Origin: Chitinophaga parva
GTDB lineage: Bacteria > Bacteroidota > Bacteroidia > Chitinophagales > Chitinophagaceae
NCBI RefSeq assembly: GCF_003071345.1
Contig: NZ_QCYK01000001.1
Coordinates: 2,232,001-2,296,000, forward strand
Direction: 5' to 3'
DNA length: 64,000 nt
The notes beneath the pieces were generated by a model. It searched no databases. It had not been told where the DNA came from and saw nothing but the letters and a program-made list of their open reading frames with translations. A program made the translations under genes and the position numbers. Within the stretch, counting starts at the first letter, position 1. Each line of letters begins with the position of its first letter. Shown in pieces: positions 34,205-43,977 of this stretch.

Positions 34205-34238
34205 AAAAAGCCGCCCTGTTAAAACAAGACGGCTTTTT
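34205..34238 (-). terminator. terminator of downstream tRNA-Gly copy
   Basis: AAAAAGCCG and CGGCTTTTT arms enclose the loop; on the minus strand it is followed by a T run. It sits between this tRNA-Gly and the end of the oxidoreductase gene. Confidence 0.7.
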
Positions 34239-34245
34239 GAAAAAC

Positions 34246-34321
<76 letters not shown>

Positions 34322-34355
34322 ATTTATCCCAAATAAAACAGAACCCTTTCGGCTC

Positions 34356-34418
34356 CAAACGCTTTGCTGTAAAGCGTTTCGGGAGTGCAAATATAGGAAA
34401 GTGCATTGAACTGCCAAA
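34356..34418 (-). promoter_or_regulatory. promoter and leader hairpin of tRNA-Gly copy A
   Basis: On the minus strand TTTG (34418-34415), 19 bases and TATATTTG (34395-34388) make a full promoter. The transcript should start with a hairpin: AAACGCTTT and AAAGCGTTT (34357-34365 and 34371-34379), loop of five. Confidence 0.75.
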
Positions 34419-34508
34419 TCTTAAACATAAATTTTTCACACCTTCTGCTGCAAATGCTTGCCAGTAGTATGTTTCAGGCAAATAAATTTTTTCACCCGGC
34501 AAAAAGCA

Positions 34509-34543
34509 AAAAAGCCGTCCTGTTTTAAACAAGACGGCTTTTT
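34509..34543 (-). terminator. terminator of upstream tRNA-Gly copy
   Basis: AAAAAGCCGTC (34509-34519) pairs with GACGGCTTTTT (34533-34543), followed on the minus strand by T-rich sequence. It ends copy B's transcript before copy A's promoter. Confidence 0.75.
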
Positions 34544-34550
34544 GAAAAAC

Positions 34551-34626
<76 letters not shown>

Positions 34627-34659
34627 ATTTATCCCAAATAAAACAGAACCCTTTTGGCT

Positions 34660-34723
34660 CCAAACGCAGTGCTGTATTGCGTTTTGGGATTGCAAAGATA
34701 ATGACTTGTCTCAATCCTCCAAA
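34660..34723 (-). promoter_or_regulatory. promoter and leader hairpin of tRNA-Gly copy B
   Basis: On the minus strand TTTG (34723-34720), 19 bases and TATCTTTG (34700-34693). The leader hairpin arms are at 34662-34670 and 34676-34684, with one mismatch in the RNA and the same five-base loop as copy A. Confidence 0.75.
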
Positions 34724-35001
34724 TATTTTTGCAAGATTTTTTAGCCCGCCACAAACCAGCCACCACATTCGCAGATGAAAACGCCCTGACCAGCGGTAAA
34801 ATAGGGGCCGTTTATACGGAATAACGTTATTTTTTTCCTGAAACATCCTAAAATTGTATTAGTTCATATTAATTTTTTTATTTTTATACAAACATGCCGT
34901 ACGCAATCTGATCCGTCCCCCGACACCTGGTATACGCAAGCCGCCGGACGAACCACAACATGACACTGTACTGCACATCCAACATTTTTCAGTTATCACG
35001 C
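34724..35001. other. gap between tRNA-Gly promoter and ECF sigma gene
   Basis: A+T-rich and divergent. I see no TAnnTTTG element for the sigma gene, no RNA gene and no repeat. The sigma gene's own promoter is therefore not assigned. Confidence 0.4.
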
Positions 35002-35595
35002 ATGGATACGTTACCAACTGTTGCACCGGATATTATCGCACGCTTGCGCAGCGGCGATGAAGCTGCCTTTGCAACGGTATATGCATCTTATTATCACCAA
35101 CTCTGCTATTTTGTGGGCAGCATTGTAAAGTGCCGCCACACCGCCGAAGAGGTCGTACAGGATGTACTCACCAAGGTATGGCTGCACCGCGCACAGATAG
35201 ACCCGGACAAGCCTTTTGCCCACTGGGTGCGCACCATTGCCCGCAACGCTACCTTTGACCATCTCAAGAAAATAGCCCGCGACCGCTCCCTGCAAAATGA
35301 GGTGTGGCACGCCGTGCAATTCCATAAAGGACAACCTGCTGATAGCGCTATACATTTTAAAGAGTATCACCGTCTTTACCAACAGGCTATTTCCATTTTA
35401 CCACCACAGCAACAAAAGGTATTTACCCTGAGCCGTACCCACGCCCTTACCCATGATGAAATTGCACTGGAACTCGGCATTTCTGCCAATACCGTGCGCA
35501 ATCATATGGCGGCTGCCCTGGTGGCCGTGCGCCGTTATTTTAAAACCCACGCGGGTTGCTGGCTGCCCTTACTGCTGGTACTGATCTGTAGCTGA
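35002..35595 (+). CDS. ECF RNA polymerase sigma factor (FecI-like)
   Basis: This 197-residue protein has sigma region 2 (AFATVYASYYHQLCYFV, EEVVQDVLTKVWLHR) and region 4 (FTLSRTHALTHDEIALELGISANTVRNHMAAAL), and a hydrophobic tail WLPLLLVLIC common in Bacteroidota FecI-type factors. It should direct RNA polymerase to the SusC/SusD operon that follows. ATG 35002 (MDTLPT) is preferred over 34960. The anti-sigma gene lies about 190 bp downstream. Confidence 0.93.
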   Translation: MDTLPTVAPDIIARLRSGDEAAFATVYASYYHQLCYFVGSIVKCRHTAEEVVQDVLTKVWLHRAQIDPDKPFAHWVRTIARNATFDHLKKIARDRSLQNEVWHAVQFHKGQPADSAIHFKEYHRLYQQAISILPPQQQKVFTLSRTHALTHDEIALELGISANTVRNHMAAALVAVRRYFKTHAGCWLPLLLVLICS

Positions 35596-35783
35596 CAGGT
35601 TGAGTACCAGCCGGTTTATTCCCCCGGCAAATATTTTTTTTGAGCACACTGGTAGTTATAATACGAATTGGCGTATTATTATTACAAACCTATTATTGTG
35701 ACCAATGTCCATTCTCCTACTGGGCCATTTTTTTATCCATTGCAGTGCCAAGGCACAACGAGCGCCCGTAAACAACCCGGTTT

Positions 35784-36725
35784 ATGTACAACAAAGAGCT
35801 GGAAGCCCTTTTCCAACGGTATAGGAAGAATGAGCTGACGGAAGAAGAACTGCACCGATTATTTGAATGGCTGCAGTCACATGAGCACGATGAGCAATTA
35901 AAAGCAATGCTGGACAATGCCTGGGACGAGCAACCCGCGGTAGCAGCAGGAGCCGGCAGCAAGCCGCCCGTTCACCCAATGAAGCGATGGTGGCCCCGTA
36001 TGGCGGCCGCGATCCTGGCCCTTTGCATGGGCGCAGGCGCTTACTTTTTATGGAGGCCCCACCCGGCCCCCGTGCTGGCATGGCATACAGAAAGCAATGC
36101 CGCCGGACAGTCCCCGCGCCGCGTGGAGCTGCCCGATCACAGTACTGTGTGGCTCAACGCCGGCACCACCCTGCAATACCAGCAGGACTTTGCAGGCCGC
36201 GAGCGCCTGGTAAAACTGGAGGGTGAAGCCTGCTTTGATGTGGCAAGCGATCCTGCCAAACCTTTTGCTGTAGCCGCTGGAGCCGTGCAGGCCCGCGTGC
36301 TGGGCACCCGTTTTAATGTTAGCAATTATCCCGCAGACCGGCGTATAGCCGTTACCGTGCTTTCCGGTAAAGTAGCGGTGCAGGACGCGCCTGCAAACCA
36401 GCCTGTCACGCTGGGCCCCCTCCAGGAGGCCACTTACCAGGGGGCTGCCTTTACCGTGTCCACCGTGGAAGACAGTAGCAACGTTGCCTGGACCCGGGGG
36501 GAACTGGTATTTCATAAAACGCCGCTGCAACAGGTGGTACGCATCCTGCAAACCCGGTTCAATAAAAAGATTGTGGTCAATGCAGCCCTGCAGCAATGTG
36601 TGTTCTATGGCGATTTTACACAGGAAACCCTGCCGGAGATCCTTTCCAGCATGGCAATAGCGCTCAACGGTCATGCCCGGGAAGCCAACGGTACCTGGTA
36701 CATTGACGGCAAAGGCTGTTTCTGA
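35784..36725 (+). CDS. FecR-type anti-sigma factor with DUF4974
   Basis: The protein has 313 residues: a cytoplasmic N-terminus of about 60, a membrane helix near 70-88 (MAAAILALCMGAGAYFLW), a periplasmic FecR domain (VELPDHSTVWLNAGTTLQYQ, about 115-205) and a C-terminal DUF4974 domain (about 240-310). It is predicted to hold the upstream sigma factor inactive until the STN domain of the SusC-like receptor signals. Confidence 0.92.
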   Translation: MYNKELEALFQRYRKNELTEEELHRLFEWLQSHEHDEQLKAMLDNAWDEQPAVAAGAGSKPPVHPMKRWWPRMAAAILALCMGAGAYFLWRPHPAPVLAWHTESNAAGQSPRRVELPDHSTVWLNAGTTLQYQQDFAGRERLVKLEGEACFDVASDPAKPFAVAAGAVQARVLGTRFNVSNYPADRRIAVTVLSGKVAVQDAPANQPVTLGPLQEATYQGAAFTVSTVEDSSNVAWTRGELVFHKTPLQQVVRILQTRFNKKIVVNAALQQCVFYGDFTQETLPEILSSMAIALNGHAREANGTWYIDGKGCF

Positions 36726-36882
36726 CACCCTGGCTCCCCGCCGCGGAAAAAAAAATCAAAAAAAGTTTACCTGCCACTAGTAGTCATGCCTTTATGAATC
36801 GTATTATGATGGAAAAGACATTTTTCCATTTAACCTATATCTTTTTCCGATCCGGGCCTTTCATCCCTGTTTGGGCTACACC

Positions 36883-39800
36883 ATGAAACGCAGATTAGTA
36901 TTCGTCATTTGCATCTTGAGCTGTGGGCTGCCGGCGTTTCCTGAGATGCGGTACCGCGTGTTCCGCCAGGATACAGCAGCACCCGGTGATCTGCTGGGAC
37001 GTAGCGTTACAGTGGATATGGAGCAGGTATCCCTGTCTGAAGCACTGAAGCGCATAGGCAGTGCGGCCGGCGTAAAATTCGTATATGCCATGGACCCCGA
37101 TGCGAACCGGCAGCGCGTAAGTTTGCACATCACCCACCGCAAATTGCGGGATGTGCTCAATGAATTGTTAGCTCCCTTTCATATCGTGTACGAGGTGAAA
37201 GGTGATCATATTGTGCTACGGCAGGCGCAGCCCCTGGCAGGACAACATCCTGGCCAGGAGATCAGCGGCCTTGTGGTAGACCAGGCCAGCGGTGTACCGT
37301 TAATGAATGTATCTGTGCGGGTAGCTGATTCCGCCAACGGCACCTCCACAGATACGGATGGCCGTTTTTTTTTGCATGCCGGTGAAGGTAGCAGCCTTGT
37401 TTGCTCCCTCACCGGCTACCAGACACAACACCTGGCCGTAAAAGGCCAGCATACCCTGGAGATCCGCATGGAAGCGGATTTCCGGAGCCTGCAGGAAGTA
37501 GTGGTAACGGCATTGGGTGTGGAAAAAGCGCGCAGGGCCCTCGGGTATTCCGTAACGGAAGTAGCGGGGAAAACCCTGGCAACCGCCCGCACCACGAACG
37601 TGATGGACGCCCTGGAAGGCAGGGTGGCCGGTGTGAATGTGAGCCCGGTGAACACCGGCCCCGGATCGTCTGCTAATGTGATCATCCGCGGCGTGTCTTC
37701 CATCAACGGCAACTCCCAGCCACTGTATGTGATAGATGGTGCGCCTATTGTGAACAACACCTATTCCCATGCAGACAACTGGGGTGGGTACGACAGCGGG
37801 GATGGTATTGGCAACATTAACCCGGATGATATTGAAACCGTTTCTGTACTCAAAGGTGCGGCTGCCGCCGCCTTGTACGGCTACCGAGGCAGCAAGGGCG
37901 TGGTGCTCATCACCACCAAGCGGGGAAAGAACGGGCAAGACCTGGACATTGAATTAAATTCCAACGCGGTGTTGGAAAAAGTGATAGACAACACCGATTA
38001 TCAATACGCATACGGGCAGGGGGAAAACAATCACAAGCCCACCAGCCTGGAAAACGCACTGGAAACGGCTTTCAGCAGTTGGGGCGCCCGGGTGGACGGA
38101 CAACCCGCCATCCAGTTTGACGGCGTGGAAAGGCCCTATGCCGCGGTAAGGCATAATATCAGCCACTTTTACCGCACCGGCAGCGCCTATACGAACACAC
38201 TGGCCTTTACCAAAGGGTTGGGCAGTGATGGCGCCATCCGTTTTGCTGCCAGCAATCTTGGTCAGGCCGGCATTGTGCCCCGCTCCGGGCTTAACCGCCA
38301 GAGTTTTACCCTGACCACTCATTATAAACTGGACAGGCACCTGAGCCTTGATCTTAAAGCCAACTACATTGTGCAGCGGATCAACAATGCGCCCAGCGTG
38401 TCTGACGCACCGGCCAATCCCAACTATGCCACCCTGTTCATCCCTACCACGGTGGACATCAGGAACTGGGAGCCGGGGTACACTGCTACGGGAGATGAGA
38501 AACTCATCTCCACGGAGGAGTATACCACCAACCCTTTTTTTACGACGAGTAAGTTTTACAATACCATGGGCCGCAACCGCTTTATTGGCATGGCCAGCCT
38601 CCGTTATACATTTAACAATGGATGGTTCCTGCAAGGCAGGATAGGCGAGGATTACCTGTCGGACCACTTTATTTCGGTGACCCCTACGGGCACGGCTTAT
38701 TACAACCCGGGCACCATGGTAGACCAGTCTTACACGGCCACAGAACGCAACCTGGACCTCCTGGCAGGCAGGCAGCTGCACTGGCGCCAGTGGGTGGTAA
38801 ATGTCAATGCCGGGGCCAATTACCGCAAGGCAGCATCCAGCATGCACCGCCTGGTGGGTTACGATTTTGTAACGCCTTACGTGTACAATATGAACAATGT
38901 GAGGGGATATGCAACACCGGAGATCTCTGACCCGGTGGTGGAAAATGCTTCTGTATATGCCGCGGCAGACCTGGCTTATCACAATATGTGCTACGTTAAT
39001 ATCACCGGGCGGAACGACTGGTACAGTACCCTGGCACCTGGCAAGATCCGCTACCTGTATCCATCCGTGAATGGCTCTTTTGTATTCACCGAGCGGTGGC
39101 ACATGCCCTGGATGGATTTTGGCAAGGTGCGCCTGGGTTATGCAGCGGTGGGCGGGGAGGCGGAAGACCCTTACCAGACCTTGCTCAATTACAGGCAGGC
39201 GGGCAGTATCAACGGCATTCCCATTGGCACCATCGTCAATGAATATATACCTAATAAAGACCTGCAACCTTCTGCGGTGAAGGAGCTGGAAGCGGGCGTG
39301 GAAATGGCTTTCCTGCATAAACGCATCTCCCTGGATGCAGCGGTGTACAGCAAGCGCATTTCACGCAGCATCATTTATGCAACGGCTTCCATCACCTCCG
39401 GGTATAGCGGGGCAGTGCTTAACATAGGGGAACTGCACAACCGCGGAGTGGAGTTGCTGGTGAAGGGTATACCAGTGCAAACAAGGCATTTCGACTGGAC
39501 GGTGACGTTCAACGGCGCAGTGAATAAGAACGTGGTGGACCGGCTGGCGCCGGGACAAACGGACCTGGAGATCGGCACTTCCCAGGTGGAGGAAACGGCC
39601 TTCATTCATCACGTGGTGGGCAAGGCGGCTTCGCAGATCATGGCGTTTGACGTAGCCCGCGATGAAAAGGGCAAGGTGGTCATTGATCCGTATAACAACA
39701 ACGTGAGCCGTGGTGAGCTGCGCTCCTGGGGCTCCGGTATTCATAAATGGACGGGCGGTGTAGCCAATGACCTGCGCTATAAACGCTTTACATTGTCAGC

Positions 39801-40221
39801 GTTGGTAGACGGCAAATTTGGAGGTAAGATCTTTTCCGCTACTAACTATTACGCCTATACGTACGGATTATCTAAAGCGACGCTGCCGGGCAGGGAGCTT
39901 ACTTATGGCACCGGGCAAATACTGGCCCCGGATTATTATTCACAGAAAGCCTATGCGGAAAGCGCTCTTTTTGTGTATGATGCAAGTTTTATCAAATTAA
40001 GGCAGGTGCAGTTGAACTACAGTTTCCCGGTAAATGCCTTTCATCATAAAATTAAAAGTATGACCATCGGCGCCGTGGGCCGCAACCTGTGGACGGTCAT
40101 GAAACATACGCCAAACATAGACCCGGAATCCAATTACAGCAATTCCAATGTACAGGGACTGGAACTGGCAGCAGTACCGGCTTTCCGTTCCATGGGCTTT
40201 AACCTGAATATAAAATTCTGA
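36883..40221 (+). CDS. SusC/RagA-type TonB-dependent receptor with STN domain
   Basis: This 1112-residue outer-membrane receptor has a signal peptide to about 20-25, an STN signalling domain (about 42-113), a CarboxypepD_reg-like domain (about 125-197), the TonB-dependent start LQEVVVTALGV, a plug with DALEGRVAGVNV and NVIIRGVSSINGNSQPLYVIDG, and a C-terminal beta-barrel ending in NLNIKF. ATG 36883 is preferred over the TTG at 36871. It imports an unknown ligand with the SusD partner; signalling through FecR is inferred. Confidence 0.95.
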   Translation: MKRRLVFVICILSCGLPAFPEMRYRVFRQDTAAPGDLLGRSVTVDMEQVSLSEALKRIGSAAGVKFVYAMDPDANRQRVSLHITHRKLRDVLNELLAPFHIVYEVKGDHIVLRQAQPLAGQHPGQEISGLVVDQASGVPLMNVSVRVADSANGTSTDTDGRFFLHAGEGSSLVCSLTGYQTQHLAVKGQHTLEIRMEADFRSLQEVVVTALGVEKARRALGYSVTEVAGKTLATARTTNVMDALEGRVAGVNVSPVNTGPGSSANVIIRGVSSINGNSQPLYVIDGAPIVNNTYSHADNWGGYDSGDGIGNINPDDIETVSVLKGAAAAALYGYRGSKGVVLITTKRGKNGQDLDIELNSNAVLEKVIDNTDYQYAYGQGENNHKPTSLENALETAFSSWGARVDGQPAIQFDGVERPYAAVRHNISHFYRTGSAYTNTLAFTKGLGSDGAIRFAASNLGQAGIVPRSGLNRQSFTLTTHYKLDRHLSLDLKANYIVQRINNAPSVSDAPANPNYATLFIPTTVDIRNWEPGYTATGDEKLISTEEYTTNPFFTTSKFYNTMGRNRFIGMASLRYTFNNGWFLQGRIGEDYLSDHFISVTPTGTAYYNPGTMVDQSYTATERNLDLLAGRQLHWRQWVVNVNAGANYRKAASSMHRLVGYDFVTPYVYNMNNVRGYATPEISDPVVENASVYAAADLAYHNMCYVNITGRNDWYSTLAPGKIRYLYPSVNGSFVFTERWHMPWMDFGKVRLGYAAVGGEAEDPYQTLLNYRQAGSINGIPIGTIVNEYIPNKDLQPSAVKELEAGVEMAFLHKRISLDAAVYSKRISRSIIYATASITSGYSGAVLNIGELHNRGVELLVKGIPVQTRHFDWTVTFNGAVNKNVVDRLAPGQTDLEIGTSQVEETAFIHHVVGKAASQIMAFDVARDEKGKVVIDPYNNNVSRGELRSWGSGIHKWTGGVANDLRYKRFTLSALVDGKFGGKIFSATNYYAYTYGLSKATLPGRELTYGTGQILAPDYYSQKAYAESALFVYDASFIKLRQVQLNYSFPVNAFHHKIKSMTIGAVGRNLWTVMKHTPNIDPESNYSNSNVQGLELAAVPAFRSMGFNLNIKF

Positions 40222-40226
40222 AGCCC

Positions 40227-41759
40227 ATGCAACAACGGATCATGCTCTATATACTGCTGCTGATAGGCCTTATGGGGTGTAAGAAACATTTTGACAGTGT
40301 GAATACAGATCCCGATTCCACGGGGCCGGGACAATATGCGCCGGAAAACCTGTTGTCTGCCGCGCAGCTCACTTATACCGGCAGTGCCCGGGGCGGGGGC
40401 GATGCGGCGCACGTGGAACTGGGAGGATGCGGGGCTTTCATCCAGCACCTGGCCGCGCTGGACACGTATGAATTTTACGGGGATAAGTATTTCTCCAGTG
40501 CCAATACCGGGGATTATTTTGAATCGGCATATGGTGAGCAGGTGAAGATGGCTACAGACCTGGTGGCACTTACCGGGGACAAGCCGCAGTATAACAACCT
40601 GCACCAGATGGGCCGCATGATGCGCGCCATGATTATGGAGCGCGTAACAGACATCTATGGCGATGTGCCTTACTTTGAGGCGGGGCGCGGGTACTACGAT
40701 AAAGTGTATTACCCCCGGTACGATGCGCAGCAGGCCATCTATGCAGACCTGCTCAAGGAAGTGAGCGAGGCCACCGCAGCCCTGGACCCTGCCGGTGATA
40801 AGCCTGCAACAGATCTTTTTTTCCATGACCGGGACGATCAAATCGCTGCCTGGCAGCGATTTGGCAATACGTTGCTGCTGCGCATGGCCATGCGCCTTAC
40901 CAAACGGGACCCGGCCACGGCGCAAGAATATGTAAGACAAACAAGTGGTCATACCATGCAAAGCAATGCAGATAATGCCATTGTAATGCACGATGAAGCA
41001 GGCCAGGGCCTTACGCAGAACCGCGTAAGCCTGGATTTCCTGCAGGCTTCCATCCGCGCAAAGGCCAAGCTGTCAAAGACCTTCGTGGATTTTATGAAGA
41101 GCAATGATGATCCCCGCCTGCCGGTACTTTCGGAAGTGCGCATCAACGGGCATCATAATGCCGGCGAGCAACAGGGGCTGCCCAATGGCTATAATACTGA
41201 CAGGCTAAGTCCTTACGGTATTTATAGCCGGCCGGACTTCCCGGACACGGTGGATGCTTACAGCCAGCCCAGTGCACTGGTGGTGAAGCTGGATGCGCCT
41301 ACGTTTGTGCTCACCTATGCGGAGTCTGAATTTTTACTGGCAGATGCCGCCGCCCGCTGGGGCATGGGCAATGCGGAAAGCCACTACCACAATGGCGTGG
41401 TGGCCGCAATGAGGGAACTGGCAGCTTATGGAGTAGCGGGTGTGATCGGGGAAGATGCCGCTGAAGCTTATTATAACGCACATCCATATAATGCGGCCAA
41501 AGGACTGGAAATGATCAATACCCAGTTCTGGGCAGCCACCTTGTTCAATGAATACGAGGCGTGGTGCAACTGGCGCCGTACCGGGCTCCCGGCCCTTGTG
41601 CCGGTAAATTACCCGGGCAATATCACCCACGGCACCATCCCCCGCAGGCTTCCTTACCCGCTGTCTGAAGCCAGCAGTAATGCAGCCAACTACAAGGCGG
41701 CGCAAACGGCCCTCCCCGGCGGGGATAAGATGACCAGCAGGACCTGGTGGGATGAGTAA
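40227..41759 (+). CDS. SusD/RagB-type nutrient-binding lipoprotein (SusD-like_2)
   Basis: This 510-residue lipoprotein has the lipobox LIGLMGC (lipidated Cys near 18) and a TPR-rich alpha-helical SusD-like_2 fold. Segments such as NNLHQMGRMMRAMIMERVTDIYGDVPYFEA and FGNTLLLRMAMRLTK are typical. It starts 5 bp after the receptor gene. It would cap the SusC-like channel and bind ligand at the cell surface. No glycoside hydrolase or peptidase accompanies the pair, so the ligand class is open. Confidence 0.93.
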   Translation: MQQRIMLYILLLIGLMGCKKHFDSVNTDPDSTGPGQYAPENLLSAAQLTYTGSARGGGDAAHVELGGCGAFIQHLAALDTYEFYGDKYFSSANTGDYFESAYGEQVKMATDLVALTGDKPQYNNLHQMGRMMRAMIMERVTDIYGDVPYFEAGRGYYDKVYYPRYDAQQAIYADLLKEVSEATAALDPAGDKPATDLFFHDRDDQIAAWQRFGNTLLLRMAMRLTKRDPATAQEYVRQTSGHTMQSNADNAIVMHDEAGQGLTQNRVSLDFLQASIRAKAKLSKTFVDFMKSNDDPRLPVLSEVRINGHHNAGEQQGLPNGYNTDRLSPYGIYSRPDFPDTVDAYSQPSALVVKLDAPTFVLTYAESEFLLADAAARWGMGNAESHYHNGVVAAMRELAAYGVAGVIGEDAAEAYYNAHPYNAAKGLEMINTQFWAATLFNEYEAWCNWRRTGLPALVPVNYPGNITHGTIPRRLPYPLSEASSNAANYKAAQTALPGGDKMTSRTWWDE

Positions 41760-41900
41760 AAAATTTTTAAGACCAGGTTATGCAAAAACATAAAAACATG
41801 CATCATTAGTCGTAGTTGCACCGTCGTATAGGCGTGTGCGTTTGGGAACCTTGCACAAAGATTGTGTATACTGTAAAATGTAGAACAATTAACAACAGAA

Positions 41901-41930
41901 CCCGCCTGTCGAGGCGGGGTCTTTTCTTTT
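41901..41930 (+). terminator. terminator of SusC/SusD operon
   Basis: CCCGCCT (41901-41907) pairs with AGGCGGG (41912-41918), followed by CTTTTCTTTT. Confidence 0.75.
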
Positions 41931-42046
41931 TAAAATGTGATCATCACCACGGTATATCAGCAGGCCGTTGCCCTGAAAGTGGCCTTTCATCCGCTAACTC
42001 CAGAAAACTGCTGATACCGGGAATATATTAGACACACAGCTTTACC

Positions 42047-42089
42047 CGAAAAAAGGTCTTACTGTCTGGGACAGGTAGGGCCTTTTTGT
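42047..42089. terminator. second hairpin in the SusD-hydrolase gap
   Basis: AAAAAGG and CCTTTTT flank an inner stem CTGTC-TGG-GACAG around 42063-42075. The two-part hairpin looks like a terminator for an unidentified short transcript, or a backup terminator for the SusD gene. The gap 41760-42269 shows no other feature. Confidence 0.4.
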
Positions 42090-42269
42090 TTTTATCGGGA
42101 ACGCAATACTGCCGGTTGGTATCCGGCAGGAAGAACACGGACATGGGCACGTCACAGATATTGGCGGCCGGTTTCAGGATCCCATCAAAATCAGATTCCG
42201 GTGGGGTGCCCAGGATATGCTGCAGGCACTACTTGGTACAGTTTCTCTTAATATACGGATATTTGTACC

Positions 42270-43235
42270 ATGCCAATTGTTCATCATTCCGATTATAAGC
42301 CACCCGTTTGGATGCGCAACCGACACCTGCTCACCATTTACCCTACACTGTGCCGGCGTGTGAAGCGGGTGCAGTACACACGGGCACGCATGACCATGCC
42401 GGATGGCGACTTCGTGGACCTGGATTTCAGCGCGGTGGGGAGTGATCTGCTGGTGCTGGTGCTGCATGGCCTGGAGGGCGACGCGCACCGCAAATATGTG
42501 AAAGGCATGGTACAGCTCTTTAACCAGCAGGGATACGATGTGGCAGGCATGAACTTTCGCGGTTGCAGCGGGGAGCCCAATAAGGCCCTGCGCTTCTATC
42601 ACAGCGGCGAAACAGCCGACCTGGATGCAGTGGTGCAACACGTGGCCGCCAGCAGGAAATATAAAGCGCTTTACCTGGTAGGCTTTTCCCTGGGAGGTAA
42701 CGTAGCCCTGAAATATACCGGTGAGCAGGGAAAGAACATTCATCCGCTGGTACACGCCACGGTGGCCATTTCTGTGCCTATAGACCTGGCCAACAGCGCC
42801 ATTGAACTGGAGAAAAAACACAATGCCATTTATATGCAGCGCTTCATCCGTTCCCTGGGGGCCAAGCTGAAGGCCAAGCAGGCGCTTTACCCGGACGCTA
42901 TTAACCTGGAAGGCTATGAAAATATTACCACCTTCCGCCAGTTTGACGACCGCTACACCGCACCCCTGCATGGTTTTCCGGATGCAGACACCTACTGGTA
43001 CCAGAGCAGCGCCATCCGCGTGCTGGACCAGGTGGCCATCCCCACGCTGCTGATCAATGCCCAGGATGATTCTTTCCTGGGGCCCAAATGTTTTCCCTAT
43101 GAAATGGCGGAGCATCACCCGCTGTTTTACCTGGAAACGCCCCGCTATGGCGGACATGTGGGCTTCGTGAACTTTGGCGTATCCAGCTACTGGACGGAGC
43201 GCAGGGCCCTGGATTTCATCCGCAGCCACCCTTGA
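42270..43235 (+). CDS. YheT-family alpha/beta hydrolase
   Basis: This 321-residue cytoplasmic hydrolase has LVLHGLEGD (oxyanion region), the nucleophile elbow GFSLGGN (Ser near 140), the acid DSFLG and the catalytic His in YGGHVGF, and the N-terminal YheT-type PPVWMRNRHLLTIYPTL. Substrate unknown; esterase or lipase activity is assumed for the family. GATATTTG, one mismatch from the -7 consensus, sits four bases before the ATG. Confidence 0.88.
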   Translation: MPIVHHSDYKPPVWMRNRHLLTIYPTLCRRVKRVQYTRARMTMPDGDFVDLDFSAVGSDLLVLVLHGLEGDAHRKYVKGMVQLFNQQGYDVAGMNFRGCSGEPNKALRFYHSGETADLDAVVQHVAASRKYKALYLVGFSLGGNVALKYTGEQGKNIHPLVHATVAISVPIDLANSAIELEKKHNAIYMQRFIRSLGAKLKAKQALYPDAINLEGYENITTFRQFDDRYTAPLHGFPDADTYWYQSSAIRVLDQVAIPTLLINAQDDSFLGPKCFPYEMAEHHPLFYLETPRYGGHVGFVNFGVSSYWTERRALDFIRSHP

Positions 43236-43395
43236 ATAAATTTGTCATGAAAAATTAATTGGTACGGAAACCCGCCCCTGCCTGAAAGTTTTTTACTTTT
43301 CCGGTAGGGGTAGCCGGAAAATGGAGTGTCATACCGCTATGATACCACTTTCCATGCGGGCTGCGGTTTGGGAGGACCCCGTTCAAGCCACACGA

Positions 43396-43968
43396 ATGCA
43401 AGTACATGAGCCACAAGGAACGCCAGCCGGGCAAACCCGGGGCGAGATAGAGTTTGAAGCGCTGTTCCGCCAGCACTTCAAAAGCCTGTATGCCTATGCC
43501 TGCAGCATGCTGCACGATGAGATGATGGCAGAGGAAATGGTGCAGAACGTGTTCTGCAAACTCTGGGAAAAGGGGGCGGACCTGAAGATCCAGCAGTCCA
43601 TTACGGCCTACCTGTACCGTGCGGTATACCATGAGTGCCTCAATTATATCCGCCACCTGAAAGTGCGGGCTGCCCACCAGTCGTTTGTAAAACATCATCA
43701 ATCGCCCGTAGGGGATAGCGGTGGCTCACGTGTCCAGTTAAGGGAGCTGCAAGTGAAACTGGAAGCGGCCATGAAAAAACTGCCGGAGAAATGCCGCGTG
43801 GTATTCCAGCTGAGCCGTTTTGAAGAACTGCGCTACCAGGAGATAGCAGACCGGCTGCAGATCTCTGTGAAAACGGTGGAGAACCAGATGGGCAAGGCCT
43901 TGCGCATTTTGCGATCGGAGCTGGTGGACTTTTTGCCACTGCTGCTCTTATTGTTCTTAAATCTTTAA
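43396..43968 (+). CDS. ECF sigma factor of the surface-repeat locus
   Basis: The protein has 190 residues from ATG 43396 (the frame is open to 43321, and an imperfect -7, TACTTTTC, lies at 43294-43301, so a longer form is possible). Region 2 includes FEALFRQHFKSLYAYACSML and EEMVQNVFCKLWEKG; region 4 includes FQLSRFEELRYQEIADRLQISVKTVENQM. The tail FLPLLLLLFLNL is hydrophobic. It is 9 bp upstream of the FecR gene, with an STN-repeat protein after that. Confidence 0.92.
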   Translation: MQVHEPQGTPAGQTRGEIEFEALFRQHFKSLYAYACSMLHDEMMAEEMVQNVFCKLWEKGADLKIQQSITAYLYRAVYHECLNYIRHLKVRAAHQSFVKHHQSPVGDSGGSRVQLRELQVKLEAAMKKLPEKCRVVFQLSRFEELRYQEIADRLQISVKTVENQMGKALRILRSELVDFLPLLLLLFLNL

Positions 43969-43977
43969 ACCTTCCCT

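Noticed and set aside
37954..39318. 454-residue minus-strand ORF inside the SusC gene
   Set aside because: His/Cys-rich, without domains, fully inside a clear receptor gene; a shadow frame.
42086..42298. 70-residue plus-strand ORF in the SusD-hydrolase gap
   Set aside because: It crosses a terminator-like hairpin, overlaps the hydrolase start in another frame and has no domain.
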